A stretch of DNA of 64,000 nucleotides from Macrostomum hystrix (Eukaryota; Platyhelminthes; Macrostomidae), in assembly GCA_950097015.1 (NCBI GenBank), contig CATNEN010000005.1, positions 1,674,001-1,738,000 of the forward strand. The letters are read 5' to 3'. Below the pieces are notes generated by a model. That model saw only the letters and a list, made by a program, of their open reading frames with translations, was not told the origin of the DNA and ran no database searches. The position numbers and the translations under genes are program-made. Of this stretch, positions 45,796-54,496 are shown piece by piece. How positions within the stretch are numbered: the stretch's first letter is position 1; every line of letters begins with the position of its first letter.

Positions 45796-45901
45796 ACTGA
45801 TCATTGTAGCGCAAAAAAGGCTGACAATACAGCTGCTAAAAAGTATATACTGGACGAGTTAAAAATATTTCTGCTCCCCGAAGGGGGGCAAAACTTGCTA
45901 G

Positions 45902-45986
45902 TGTTTTTTCTAAAAATACTCGAAAAAAGGCTCCGCCGAAGAAGTCCCCTGAAACCAAAAAGAGGAAACGACATCGTCGTCGTTAG
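45902..45986 (+). pseudogene. Possible C-terminal remnant of the ORF interrupted at 20794
   Basis: One frame reads SKNTRKKAPPKKSPETKK then a run of basic residues and a stop. The composition matches the Lys/Pro/Ser-rich ORF on the other side of the Helitron array. The direct join A|T needs one T fewer in the T6 run to keep the frame. Confidence 0.35.
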
Positions 45987-46014
45987 CGTCGTAAAAAGAG
46001 TTGACTTTGAAAAA

Positions 46015-46190
46015 GAATTCGGCACGCTTTGAAGAGCAGGTCGCATCTGCAAGAATTGGGACAGGGAGAGAATTCGGCACGCTTTGAAGAGCAGGTCGCA
46101 TCTGCAAGAATTGGGACAGGGAGAGAATTCGGCACGCTTTGAAAGGCAGGTCGCATCTGCAAGAATTGGGACAGGGAGAGAATTCAGTAC
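46015..46190 (+). repeat. 55-bp triplicate repeat
   Basis: Three tandem copies of a 55-bp unit starting GAATTCGGCACGCTTTGAAG, the third with a G for A change. No function is apparent. Confidence 0.9.
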
Positions 46191-46458
46191 TTCGCAAAGT
46201 CAAACACTTCTTCTTCTTCTGCGTCGGCCTGCTGCTGCTCCAGCCTCCTCGCTGTCCTGTCGCTGAGTTGTTACTTCTGTAATGTTAGTAATAATGATAG
46301 TTGAAATACAAACTGAATATGTCAGTTGCCAGGTGCCGGGTTGAATCACTCATAACGACCAATGGGTTTGTATTTTGCGTTTTTTTCTAATGTCCGGTAC
46401 CCTGAGCTAATCGGAGAGCCTGACAAGTATGAACTTTCCGCGAGGCACGCGTTGCCCC

Positions 46459-47039
46459 TCAGAGACCTGCGAGAATGCCAGATAACAACTCGTAGTTGCA
46501 CAGCGCGTAGTTAAGTTGCGGGTTTACCTTCCGCTTGGCAGCCAGGGCCTCCCTCGCCGGCTGCGTTTGATGCCTTCGCTTCTGCCTTTTGGTCAGCCGA
46601 GGCGGCGGCGGCGGTGTCGGCGGCGGCGGCGGAGGTGTCGGCGGATGCGGCGGCGGCGGTGTCGGCGGCGGCGGTGGCGGGGGTGTCGGCGGATGTGGCG
46701 GCGGCACCAATGGTTGGGGCGGCGGCTGTGTCGGCGGCGGCGGCGGCGGGGGTGTCGGCGGATGCGGCGGCGGCGGAGGTGTCGGCGGATGCGGCGGCGG
46801 CGGTGTCGGCGGCGGCGGTGGCGGGGGTGTCGGCGGATGCGGCGGCGGCACCAATAGTTGGGGCGGCGGCTGTGTCGGCGGCGGCGGCGGCGGGGGTGTC
46901 GGCGGATGCGGCGGCGGCGGTGGCCCCGCGGTAGCCTCTGCTGCTGCTGCTGCTGGTGCTGTTGCTGCTGCTGTTGCTGCTGCTGCTGGTGCGGCTGCTC
47001 CGGCGCCGGCGGCCGCGACTGCATTCACCAGTGCTTGCG
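46459..47039 (-). CDS. Possible proline-rich terminal exon inside the dispersed repeat (copy 2)
   Basis: Second copy of the ORF at 12705-13285 with the same acceptor, Ala/Pro-rich body and basic tail ending in LLSGILAGL. The protein sequence is identical over the tail. As before, the triplet repeat keeps several frames open, so coding status is doubtful. Confidence 0.25.
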
Positions 47040-47429
47040 CTAAAAAATATGAATGGGCTAATGTTCATAAATTTAGAATGTCATAGTACGAGAGCGATGA
47101 GACACGGGAGAGATAAGACACGAGAGCGATGAGACACGGGAGAGATTAGACACGAGAGCGATGAGACACAGGAGAGATTAGACACGGGAGAGATGAGACT
47201 CGGGAGAGATGAGACGCAGGAGAGATTAGACACGGGAGAGATGAGACACGGGAGAGATTAGACACAGGATAGATTAGACACGGGAGAGATGAGACACGGG
47301 AGACATGAGACACGGGATAGATTAGACACAGGAGAGATTAGACACGGGAGAGATGAGACACAGGAGAGATTAGACACGGGAGAGATTAGACACGAGAGAG
47401 ATGAAACAGGACACTGTAGATGTCAGAAG

Positions 47430-47499
47430 GGGCAACGGGCCGGATTTGGGAGCTTCGAGGGCCGCATCTGGCCCGCGGGCCGGAGTTTGCCGACCCCTG
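47430..47499 (-). mobile_element. hAT-type transposon terminus (copy 2)
   Basis: Same CAGGGGTCGGCAAACTCCGG start on the minus strand as at 13676-13745; part of the duplicated composite repeat. Confidence 0.6.
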
Positions 47500-47699
47500 A
47501 ATTAAATTATATTAATATTCAAATTAAAATAAGCGAAAGTTCGAATGTCAAATTTGTGTGCGTACGTCTACTGTACATCTGATACCAAAACTACACAGTT
47601 TCAAGACGAGAATGTGAAGACTAATTATTCGTTTATTCTACAATAAAATTTGATGGGTTTTATTGCTGGCCCAAGCTGCTTTCAAAATCGATGCGGCTG

Positions 47700-48845
47700 A
47701 GGTGCGGCTAGCTTTTGGTCAGTTTTTAAATGGATATATTTTTATAGAAAATATCTATAAAAATCTTATATATTTTTAAACGCTTTAAAATAATTAAGTA
47801 TATGCAAGTTTTTAGTATATTTTTGTTGCTATATTTATACGTTTTGTTTTTTTGTTATAATGAATGGTTATGTTTAGCTCAATGCAGATATTTGAAACGC
47901 TGCACGTTTTCGGCGCGTGTCGTGCAGCTGTTTGAGGTCACACGTGTAAGAATTCAGATTCAAATCCAAGTGCTAGTAGTGTGAGACACTACACCTCCAC
48001 TCCCATCTTATCACTCCCACTCGCACCTTGAACTATAAGAAATGGCTTTGAGATTTCACTAGTGGAACCTAATATATTATTTTTGTTATGTAAACAATTA
48101 TCCTAATAATTGGTTTTTTGAACATATTTTAAATGGATATATTTTTATAGAATATATGTATAAAATCTTAGACGTCTATCTACACCAAAGACTACCATTG
48201 ACTACCTTTGAATAGAATGCTACTAACCTATAAACTTTAGACTCCTAGCATAGTTAAAATCATTCTTTAAGGATTTGGAGCTAAAAGACGTTGCTTTTTT
48301 ATTTGTAAAATTTGTAACTGGGTCATGGGATATTTTAAAAACAACCATTAAAAGATGTGTTTTCCTGTGACAAGGTTGTATCGGTGTAAAGGAAACCTCT
48401 TTTATGGTCATTCACATTAAGATTTTCCTTTCATGCTACTTCTTGGCCTCTTGGAGCCCTACCTGTTAGCTAGAAGGAAAGAGACAATGATTTCTACACA
48501 ATCTGCAATTGGCCAGGCTGCTTTTGGGGGCATAATTCATAGGCAACAAAATGGGCATTTCTGTTTATATTAAGAACTCCCTATTCTATTTGCTTGTCAG
48601 TTGTCACTTGGCAAATTTTGTCTTGATAAATTCTAACTTAAAACCTGTCCCTCTATTTTTATGTTTTGTCTATAGACCTGTTGATGACTCTTATCTTGTC
48701 AACATAACAAAGTTGTGGCTTTGTAAATTCAGGCTATTGCCTATTAGGTTAACAAATCCATCTAGCCCAATCTATTTAATTGGATACTTTAATGCCCATA
48801 TTACTTTAGCCTAGCCTATGTATCCTAGAAACTGTGATTTCATTT
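47700..48845 (+). repeat. Right arm segment of the inverted duplication (pairs with 15250-16320)
   Basis: Reverse complement of 15250-16320 with small indels. Between 47641 and 47700 there is a short unrelated stretch with duplicated ATGGATATATTTTTATAGAA text. Confidence 0.85.
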
Positions 48846-49065
48846 ATATATAATAAATTTAATTTGATATTTGGTAAATTTAACAATTGTTCTTTTAGTA
48901 TGCCCAATATCTTGGCTGAAATCAAATGGCACAGATGCCATGGATGCCCATTGTAATATTCTTAAACCAATAGGAAATTCTGATCACTGTCTGATCTCGT
49001 CATTTACCTAATTTGATGGGTAAATTTCAATTTCAATACCTCTTTGGCCGCATTTGATTAGCAGG
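48540..49065 (+). pseudogene. CR1/Jockey-type LINE endonuclease remnants
   Basis: Two fragments. 48540-48815 reads GISVYIKNSLFYLL, LCFVYRPVDDSYLVN and LIGYFNAH; 48895-49065 holds the later part with KPIGNSDHCLIS text. Frame breaks and the altered catalytic Asp mark them as dead. Confidence 0.6.
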
Positions 49066-49461
49066 TATGGCAATGCTGTCTGCTGCATTTTTTCAGTAAG
49101 TTTAAGATAGCAAGGATTCCAGTATTTAGGATGGCGTAATCCAAGTTGCCATTTCACAAGTTGCCATAATTGATTTTGCCCATTGTTTCTGTAGCCACCT
49201 CTTCATTGACCTAATGATGTACTTTGGCATTGCAGCAAACATATTTGCTTCAAGGTTCAGCAATTCAATTCTGCACAGCAACAGCAAACTCTTGCTAGCT
49301 TGCGTTTGAACATTAAATTTTAAGATATATGAGATTTTGTCTCATATATCTACTGTAGATTTGTCTCATATTATTCAAAATATTTTTGTTGTTCCTAAAT
49401 CTGTTTCCATGACAAAATTAAAGTATTATATTAGTTTAACAATTTATTTGCTTTGTTTCAG
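49066..49461. other. Non-coding stretch upstream of right Gab-like exon
   Basis: Contains sequence shared with 10405-10600 (inverted) and with 51360-51570, plus an AT-rich part ending in a TTGTTTCAG acceptor at 49461. Confidence 0.5.
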
Positions 49462-49541
49462 CCCATTATACCAAACCAATGTTTCAACTGGCCAACTTAT
49501 TTAGCTGCACCTCTGCCCAAGCAGCAGCTCGACCTGGCACA

Positions 49542-50990
49542 ATGGACCAGAGAGAGACAATATTACAGGGCTGGTTAGTTAAATCGCCACCATTTCAACC
49601 ATCTGGTGGTGGTTCCAGCATTTTCCGTAGGCCACAGCCACTTCAACCAGTGAGTCTAAAGTGCATTGTCATCCATTAGTATTATTGCACCAATGATACA
49701 ATTTCCTCATTTTTTATAGCGCTGGCGGCGTCGCTATTTTGTACTAAGCTGCATCAGAACTAAAGACCGCTCTAGCAACTACCTACTGACCTATTATGAA
49801 GACGCACTGCAGACTAAGCGCAAGGGCCGGGTGGATTTGGAGCACGCCAATAACATCACTACTCACGTAATTCCGCCAATATATCTGCTGAACAAGCTGC
49901 AGCCTAGGCTTCTCCGCGCCCCAGCAAGGCCAGCATTCTTCAGACGGGATCAGACGGCATTCTTCCTGCTGGAGACTGTCCACCGCAGGCAGATGCGCAC
50001 CAACTATTTCCTGACAGAGTGCAATACTCAAATGGAGCGCTGGGTCAGCCATCTGAGCAACGCGTGCGGACTTGGCGAAGACGATCTGTCCGGGATAAAT
50101 GATAGCACTATCGATCCCTCTTATAGAGGACAATTTCCTTTTCTATCTGGTGCGTCATTTCTACAAGTGCAGCAATTTCAGCCGCTCTCCCAAAACATGC
50201 TTTCACCGTCTGGTCGCTACATTCCAGGCGATAGCATCGATGGCACTATCAGGTAAGAAATTTGGGACTAGACTCGCGATTTAGCCATAGATTATTTATA
50301 GCCTAGAATGTGGTCTTTACTCTTTTATAAGTAACTGTAAATTAAGGGATTTTCAGTGGGATTTCTAAGCTATAATCAAAGGATTTTCAGTGGGATTTCT
50401 AAGCTTTAATCAATGGATTTACTGCGAGATTTCTGAGCTACAATCAAGGGATTTACAGCGGGTTTCTAGACCAGAATCACGAGTTATTTAATAAAGCATG
50501 TCTATGAGAAATCTGTAATTCAACCTCAACCGGTCGATTCCCGTTAAATTCTTCGATCAGACGACCAACTGCCCAGGCACCTGAAGACGATTATCGCATT
50601 CCTCCAACGGTTGCTAGAGGAGGCGGTAACCCTAGCAACGAATATGATTATCGCATGCCTCCTAGTACAGACGAGGACGATTATCGATTGCCGCCACCGC
50701 ATGTTACGGGCCAAAGTTTATATAAAACTGGTGAAGATGAGTATCGATTGCCGCCTGTTGCGTCTGATCACCCTGAATTCGTTGAAGACGATTATCGATT
50801 GCCTCCACCGCTGACTGGAAACGCTCCGGCCAGCACTGACGATGACGCTTACCGGCTGCCACCACAGCAACAGCAGCAGCAGTCAGCTACTGCTAGTCGC
50901 GCCGACCCTGACGCCAGTCAATACATCAACCTGGGACCAACCGGCTGCCACCACAGCAGCAAGCACCAGAGTCAGCGTGGATCGGGTTAG
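49542..50990 (+). CDS. Gab/DOS-like docking protein, right copy, complete frame
   Basis: A scaffold expected to be recruited to membrane phosphoinositides by its PH domain and to bind SH2/SH3 proteins once phosphorylated. Exons 49542-49649 (the exon begins at 49462), 49720-50252 and 50561-50990 have GT-AG borders and matching phases, giving 356 aa. The PH domain starts ILQGWLVKSPP, the hallmark opening of Gab/DOS PH domains, and continues across the first intron with RWRRRYFVLSC, LTYYEDALQTKRKGRVDL, FFLLETVHRRQMR and ends WVSHLSNACGL. The C-terminal exon holds six YRxPP motifs (YxxP, the Crk/Abl SH2 consensus, also proline-rich), a polyQ run and QYINLGP, a YxN site for a Grb2-type SH2. It is shorter than vertebrate Gab1 (about 700 aa) and lacks an obvious SHP2 site. 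The start at MDQRET is the closest Met to the PH domain; an upstream in-frame Met is at 49479. Confidence 0.8.
50340..50480. repeat. Intronic tandem repeat in right Gab-like copy
   Basis: Three to four units of the ~36-bp repeat found at 11505-11770, inverted. Fewer units than in the left copy. Confidence 0.8.
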
Positions 50991-50994
50991 GCAA

Positions 50995-51570
50995 ATTTTG
51001 TATTGATAAATTCTAACTTAAAACCTGTCCCTCTATTTTTTGTTTTGTTTATAGACCTCCTCCTGCTGATGACTCTTATCTTGTCAATGTTACAAAGTTG
51101 TGGCTTTGTAAATTCAGGCTATTGCCTATTGGGTTAACTAATCCATCTAGCTCAATCCATTTAATTGGATACTTTAATGCCCACTCTAATGCCCATATAT
51201 CTTGGCTGAAATCAAATGGCACAGATGCCCATGGATGCCCATTGTAATATTCTTAAACCAATAGGAAATTCTGATCACTGTCTAATCTCTTGTCATTTAC
51301 CTAATTTGATGGGTAAATTTCAATTTTAATACCTCTTTGGCCGCATTTGATTCCAGCAAGGATTCCAGGATGGCGTAATCCAAGTTGCCATTTTACAAAT
51401 TGCCATAATTGATTTTGCCCATTGTTTCTGTAGCCACCTCTTCGTTGACCTAATGATGTACTTTGGCATTGCAGCAAACATATTTGCTGCAAGGTTCAGC
51501 AATTCAATTCTGCACAGCAACAGCGAACTCTTGCTAGCTTGCATTTGAACATTAAAGTTTTTCATTGTTT
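50995..51570 (+). pseudogene. LINE endonuclease remnant between Gab-like and DUSP genes
   Basis: Inverted counterpart of 10405-10975. It includes a YRPP-type block near 51055, LIGYFNAHSNAHISW-like text and the GNSDHCLIS block, then non-coding sequence up to a TTGTTTTCAG acceptor at about 51575. Confidence 0.55.
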
Positions 51571-51575
51571 TCAGA

Positions 51576-52835
51576 GAATCGCAGAAAATTGCGACCACCG
51601 AAGCTTAAATTTTGTCAGCATAACTGTTGCCTATCTTCGAATGTGGCAGCAGCCACAGTAGTGACCGGCGCTCAGAAGGCTCTCCTAGCCGAGTCAGCTA
51701 CAAATCCGATGAACCGCAACATCGTTTCTGGAGCTTTCGCCAACTTCGCCGCGGCCTATCCGCAGTACTGCGAGTCCAGATGCCCGGCTGTCCTAGCCGG
51801 AGCTGATAGTGTCGATGGTGTCGGCCCGAGTTGTCAGCAGCAGCAGCAGCGACAGTTTCTAGTCGAGCTAAACTACGCCACGAATCAGGGACCGACTGAA
51901 CTTTTAAGTTTTGTCTACGTCGGCTCTCAAACTGACGCCTGCGACTCAGATGTGATCCGGCGTCACGGCATTACCCACATATTGAATGTGAGCGCCAATT
52001 GTCCGCAGTCGGAGCACGTCGACGAGGCTAATTTCATGCGGGTTCCAGTTAACGACGGCTACGCCGACAAATTGTTGCCGCATTTCAAACTGGCTTTCCA
52101 GTTTCTGGGTATGTGTTTGTTTTACCTAAAAAACTTTTTTCTCGGCTATTGGCACTTAAAAGTTGTACATTTTTTGCCTATATGTATCGAAAAAAAGTTT
52201 TATCGACAGTACGTTTAAAAGTTTGTATTAAGCCGATAATGTATCGAAAAATATACAAATATATCTTTATTCTCTTGCATTTTAGACAATGTCTGGCGTA
52301 GCAACGGTCGCTGCCTTGTACACTGCCTTGCTGGCGTGTCTCGCTCTCCAACCATGGTGATTGCATACATTATGCAGCATCTCAATATGACTCAAGATGA
52401 AGCTTATCGGTGAGCGGAATTTTATTTTTATAAGCGATATGCATTTTTAGAAAGGCTAATTATGCACAACCTAACAAAGTGACTTCTTCTGTTTTTAGCT
52501 ACGTTAAGGCTCGCCGGCCTAGTATTTGTCCGAATTTCAATTTTCTTGGACAACTTTTGGAATTCGAACGCCAACTTCAGCAGCAAAAGCAGCAATCTGA
52601 GTCTTCGGCATCAACAGCAGAGGACTCAGACTCAAGAAGCGAAGCGTCAGAAAAGATTCTGTCTGACGGCCGCCTCCGCTGCTTCAATAATGTCAGTGCA
52701 ATGTCTAAAATGTCTTTCACCGCCCAGCAACAGCAGCAGCAGCGATCTGTCATTACCGCAACTGACCGCATTGCAACTAAATGGCGCCAACGACCGCTCA
52801 GCTTCATGATTAGTATGATGCATTGGAACAGCTGA
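51576..52835 (+). CDS. DUSP8/16-like MAP-kinase phosphatase, right copy, single catalytic domain
   Basis: Exons A 51576 (or 51619)-52108, B 52286-52409, C 52499-52835. A ends a rhodanese-like domain ([19 protein letters not shown]) and begins the phosphatase ([16 protein letters not shown], then [18 protein letters not shown]). B supplies the active site [21 protein letters not shown] supplies [19 protein letters not shown] (Cys where the left copies have Ser). After the Gln-rich part, the C-terminus is altered relative to the left copy by a deletion and ends MMHWNS, with its last codons inside a repeat also found at 53046 and 54010. The N-terminal rhodanese exons are missing, so the copy is incomplete or its 5' exons lie elsewhere. 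It lies 0.6 kb downstream of the Gab-like gene on the same strand. Confidence 0.75.
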
Positions 52836-53274
52836 ATATGCCCTTAATATGATAATATGAATTTTAATCCCCTTATTTGTTATTTTGTGCCGGTTACTAG
52901 AATATACTCATGTATATTCCTTCTTAAACTTGTATAATACCATAAGTTCTTCTAGGTCCACCCCACAGTTCTTCAAGGAAAGTAAAAATGAATAGAAAGA
53001 CAAGGCTACTGTACATATGGTTTGTGCAAGTTGTGTGGGCTGTAGGATGCTGCATTGGAACAGCTGAATATGCCGATGCAAAAAGTGCAAGTGCAATTGC
53101 AAAAAGTGCAAATAGCTGCGTGTCTTGTGCTCGATAAAATATTGTTTTCAATTTTGTCGGTCGTGTTTTCGTGCATTGAGGCGCAAATAAATATTCTCCC
53201 CTCCATTCTAAGAAGGGCTCTGGTAGAGCCTAGACCCCTCACCCTCCCCTACCCTCTCTCTCCTCTCCCCTCAC
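52836..53274. other. Spacer with first copy of a 200-bp repeat
   Basis: About 53020-53229 (GTGCAAGTTGTGTGGGCTGT... to GGGCTCTGGTAGAGC) is repeated at 53993-54189. No coding potential is evident. Confidence 0.6.
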
Positions 53275-53745
53275 TGTAAGGTCCCAACCCACCCCTCCCT
53301 GTAAGGTCCCTGGTTCGGACCCCCCGCCCCATAAGGCCCCTGGTTTAAACTCCCCTCCCCATAAGGCCCCTGGTTTAAACCCCCCTCCCTGTAAGGTCCC
53401 TGGTTCGGACCCCCCGCCCCATAAGGCCCCTGGTTTAAACTCCCCTCCCCATAAGGCCCCTGGTTTAAACCCCCCTCCCCATAAGGTCCCTGGTTCGAAC
53501 CCCCTCCCTGTAAGGTCCCGGGTTCGACCTCCGTCCCCATAAGGTCCCTGGTTCGAACCCCCTCCCCATAAGGTCCCTGGTTCGAACCCCCTCCCCGTAA
53601 GGTCCTGGGTTCGACCCCCGTCCCCATAAGGTCCCTGGTTCGAACCCCCCTCCCCATAAGGTCCCTGATTTGAACACCCCTTCCTGTTGGTTCCCCGGTT
53701 CGAACGCCCCTCCCCATAAGGTCCCTAGTTCGAACCCGAATAATC
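53275..53745 (+). repeat. ~34-bp minisatellite with tRNA B-box-like core
   Basis: About 14 units of the form CCCCATAAGGTCCCTGGTTC plus GAACCCC. In the right half most units contain GGTTCGAACCC, an exact fit to the RNA polymerase III B box (GGTTCGANNCC). In the left half many units read GGTTTAAACTC. No tRNA cloverleaf surrounds any of them. Confidence 0.85.
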
Positions 53746-53799
53746 ATGTAGCGATATTTTAGTCAACAAAATCTCTGCATCAGCTCTTTGTATCTCAAT

Positions 53800-53975
53800 G
53801 TGTTGTATACAGCAATGAGCATTTAGCAATGAGCTTTTAGTGATAAGTGTTTAGCAATGAGCATTTAGTGATGAGCATTTAGCAATGAGTGTTTAGCGAT
53901 GAGCATTTAGCAATGAGTGTTTAGCAATGAGCATTTAGCAATGAGCATTTAGTGATGAGCATTTAGTGATGAGTG
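53800..53975 (+). repeat. ~12-bp 'AATGAGCATTTAGC' repeat
   Basis: About fourteen units of GAGCATTTAGCAAT and GAGTGTTTAGTGAT variants. Confidence 0.85.
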
Positions 53976-53992
53976 TGATATGGTGATACGTA

Positions 53993-54189
53993 CAAGTTGT
54001 GTGGGCTGTAGGATGCTGCATTGGAACAGCTGAATATGCCGATGCAAAAAGTGCAATTGCAAAAAGTGCAAATAGCTGCGTGTCTTGTGCTCGATAAAAT
54101 ATTGTTTTCAATTTTGTCGGTCGTGTTTTCGTGCATTGAGGCGCAAATAAATATTCTCCCCTCCATTCTAAGAAGGGCTCTGGTAGAGC
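53993..54189 (+). repeat. Second copy of the 200-bp repeat of 53020-53229
   Basis: Differs mainly by lacking a 6-bp AAGTGC unit. The two copies bracket the B-box-like array and the 12-bp array. Confidence 0.85.
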
Positions 54190-54339
54190 ATGTTTTGGTC
54201 TTCAACTGTTCATTTATTTTATTTCAGCTGCAGTGAGTGTAGGTGAGGCTCAGGGGCCTAGGTGAGTCTGGTCATGCGACTTGGTCATTAGAGCAACTGT
54301 GCATTTATGAAGTACTGGCGACTTGATCCAAGGTGGGGA

Positions 54340-54496
54340 GTTGCTAGCTGTGGGGGAGTTGGCTGGCTAGGTGGGGAGCTGGCTGGCTAGGTGGGGAGTT
54401 GGCTTGCTAGGTGGGGAGTTGGCTGGCTAGGTGGGGAGTTGGCTGGCTAGGTGGGGAGTTGGGTGGCTATGTGGGGAGTTGGCTGGCTAAGTGGGG
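54340..54496 (+). repeat. CCTAGCCA-type minisatellite, inverted orientation
   Basis: Units of GGTGGGGAGTTGGCTGGCTA, the reverse complement of the family at 4796-5210 and 18255-19735. It passes directly into the next array at GTGGGGAGAGAGAG. Confidence 0.9.

Larger units (their letters stand above)
41216..45901 (+). mobile_element. Non-autonomous Helitron H3, directly abutting H2
   Basis: Starts TCCACTATACTAAAAATG at the base after H2's CTAG, followed by (GGTT)n, and ends AAAACTTGCTAG at 45901, followed by T. Its 5' 150 bp (CTCCCGAACGGCTCAACCGA...) resemble an internal part of H1 near 21700-21850 rather than H1's own start, so H3 is a different subfamily. The body is 2.3 kb of the 23-bp satellite and 1.7 kb of the 18-bp satellite. 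No protein gene. Confidence 0.85.
46265..47641. repeat. Dispersed 1.4-kb composite repeat, copy 2
   Basis: Nearly identical to 12380-13865, same orientation, including the GGC tract (46589-46935), the GAGACACGGGAGAGATTAGA array (47085-47405) and the hAT-type end (47430-47499). It starts at the shared text TTACTTCTGTAATGTT. Confidence 0.9.

Noticed and set aside
40608-45862. Long ORFs rich in Ile/Val/Asn/Trp, His/Gln/Leu or Ser/Thr/Gly
   Set aside because: The satellite period of 18 bp is divisible by 3, so frames stay open by chance.
46015-46190. GAATTCGGCACG text resembling a cDNA-cloning adaptor
   Set aside because: It is part of a 55-bp unit repeated three times and lacks the rest of the adaptor, so contamination is not supported.
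53275-53745. tRNA gene cluster
   Set aside because: Only a T-arm-like core is present; no A box, anticodon arm or acceptor pairing can be drawn.
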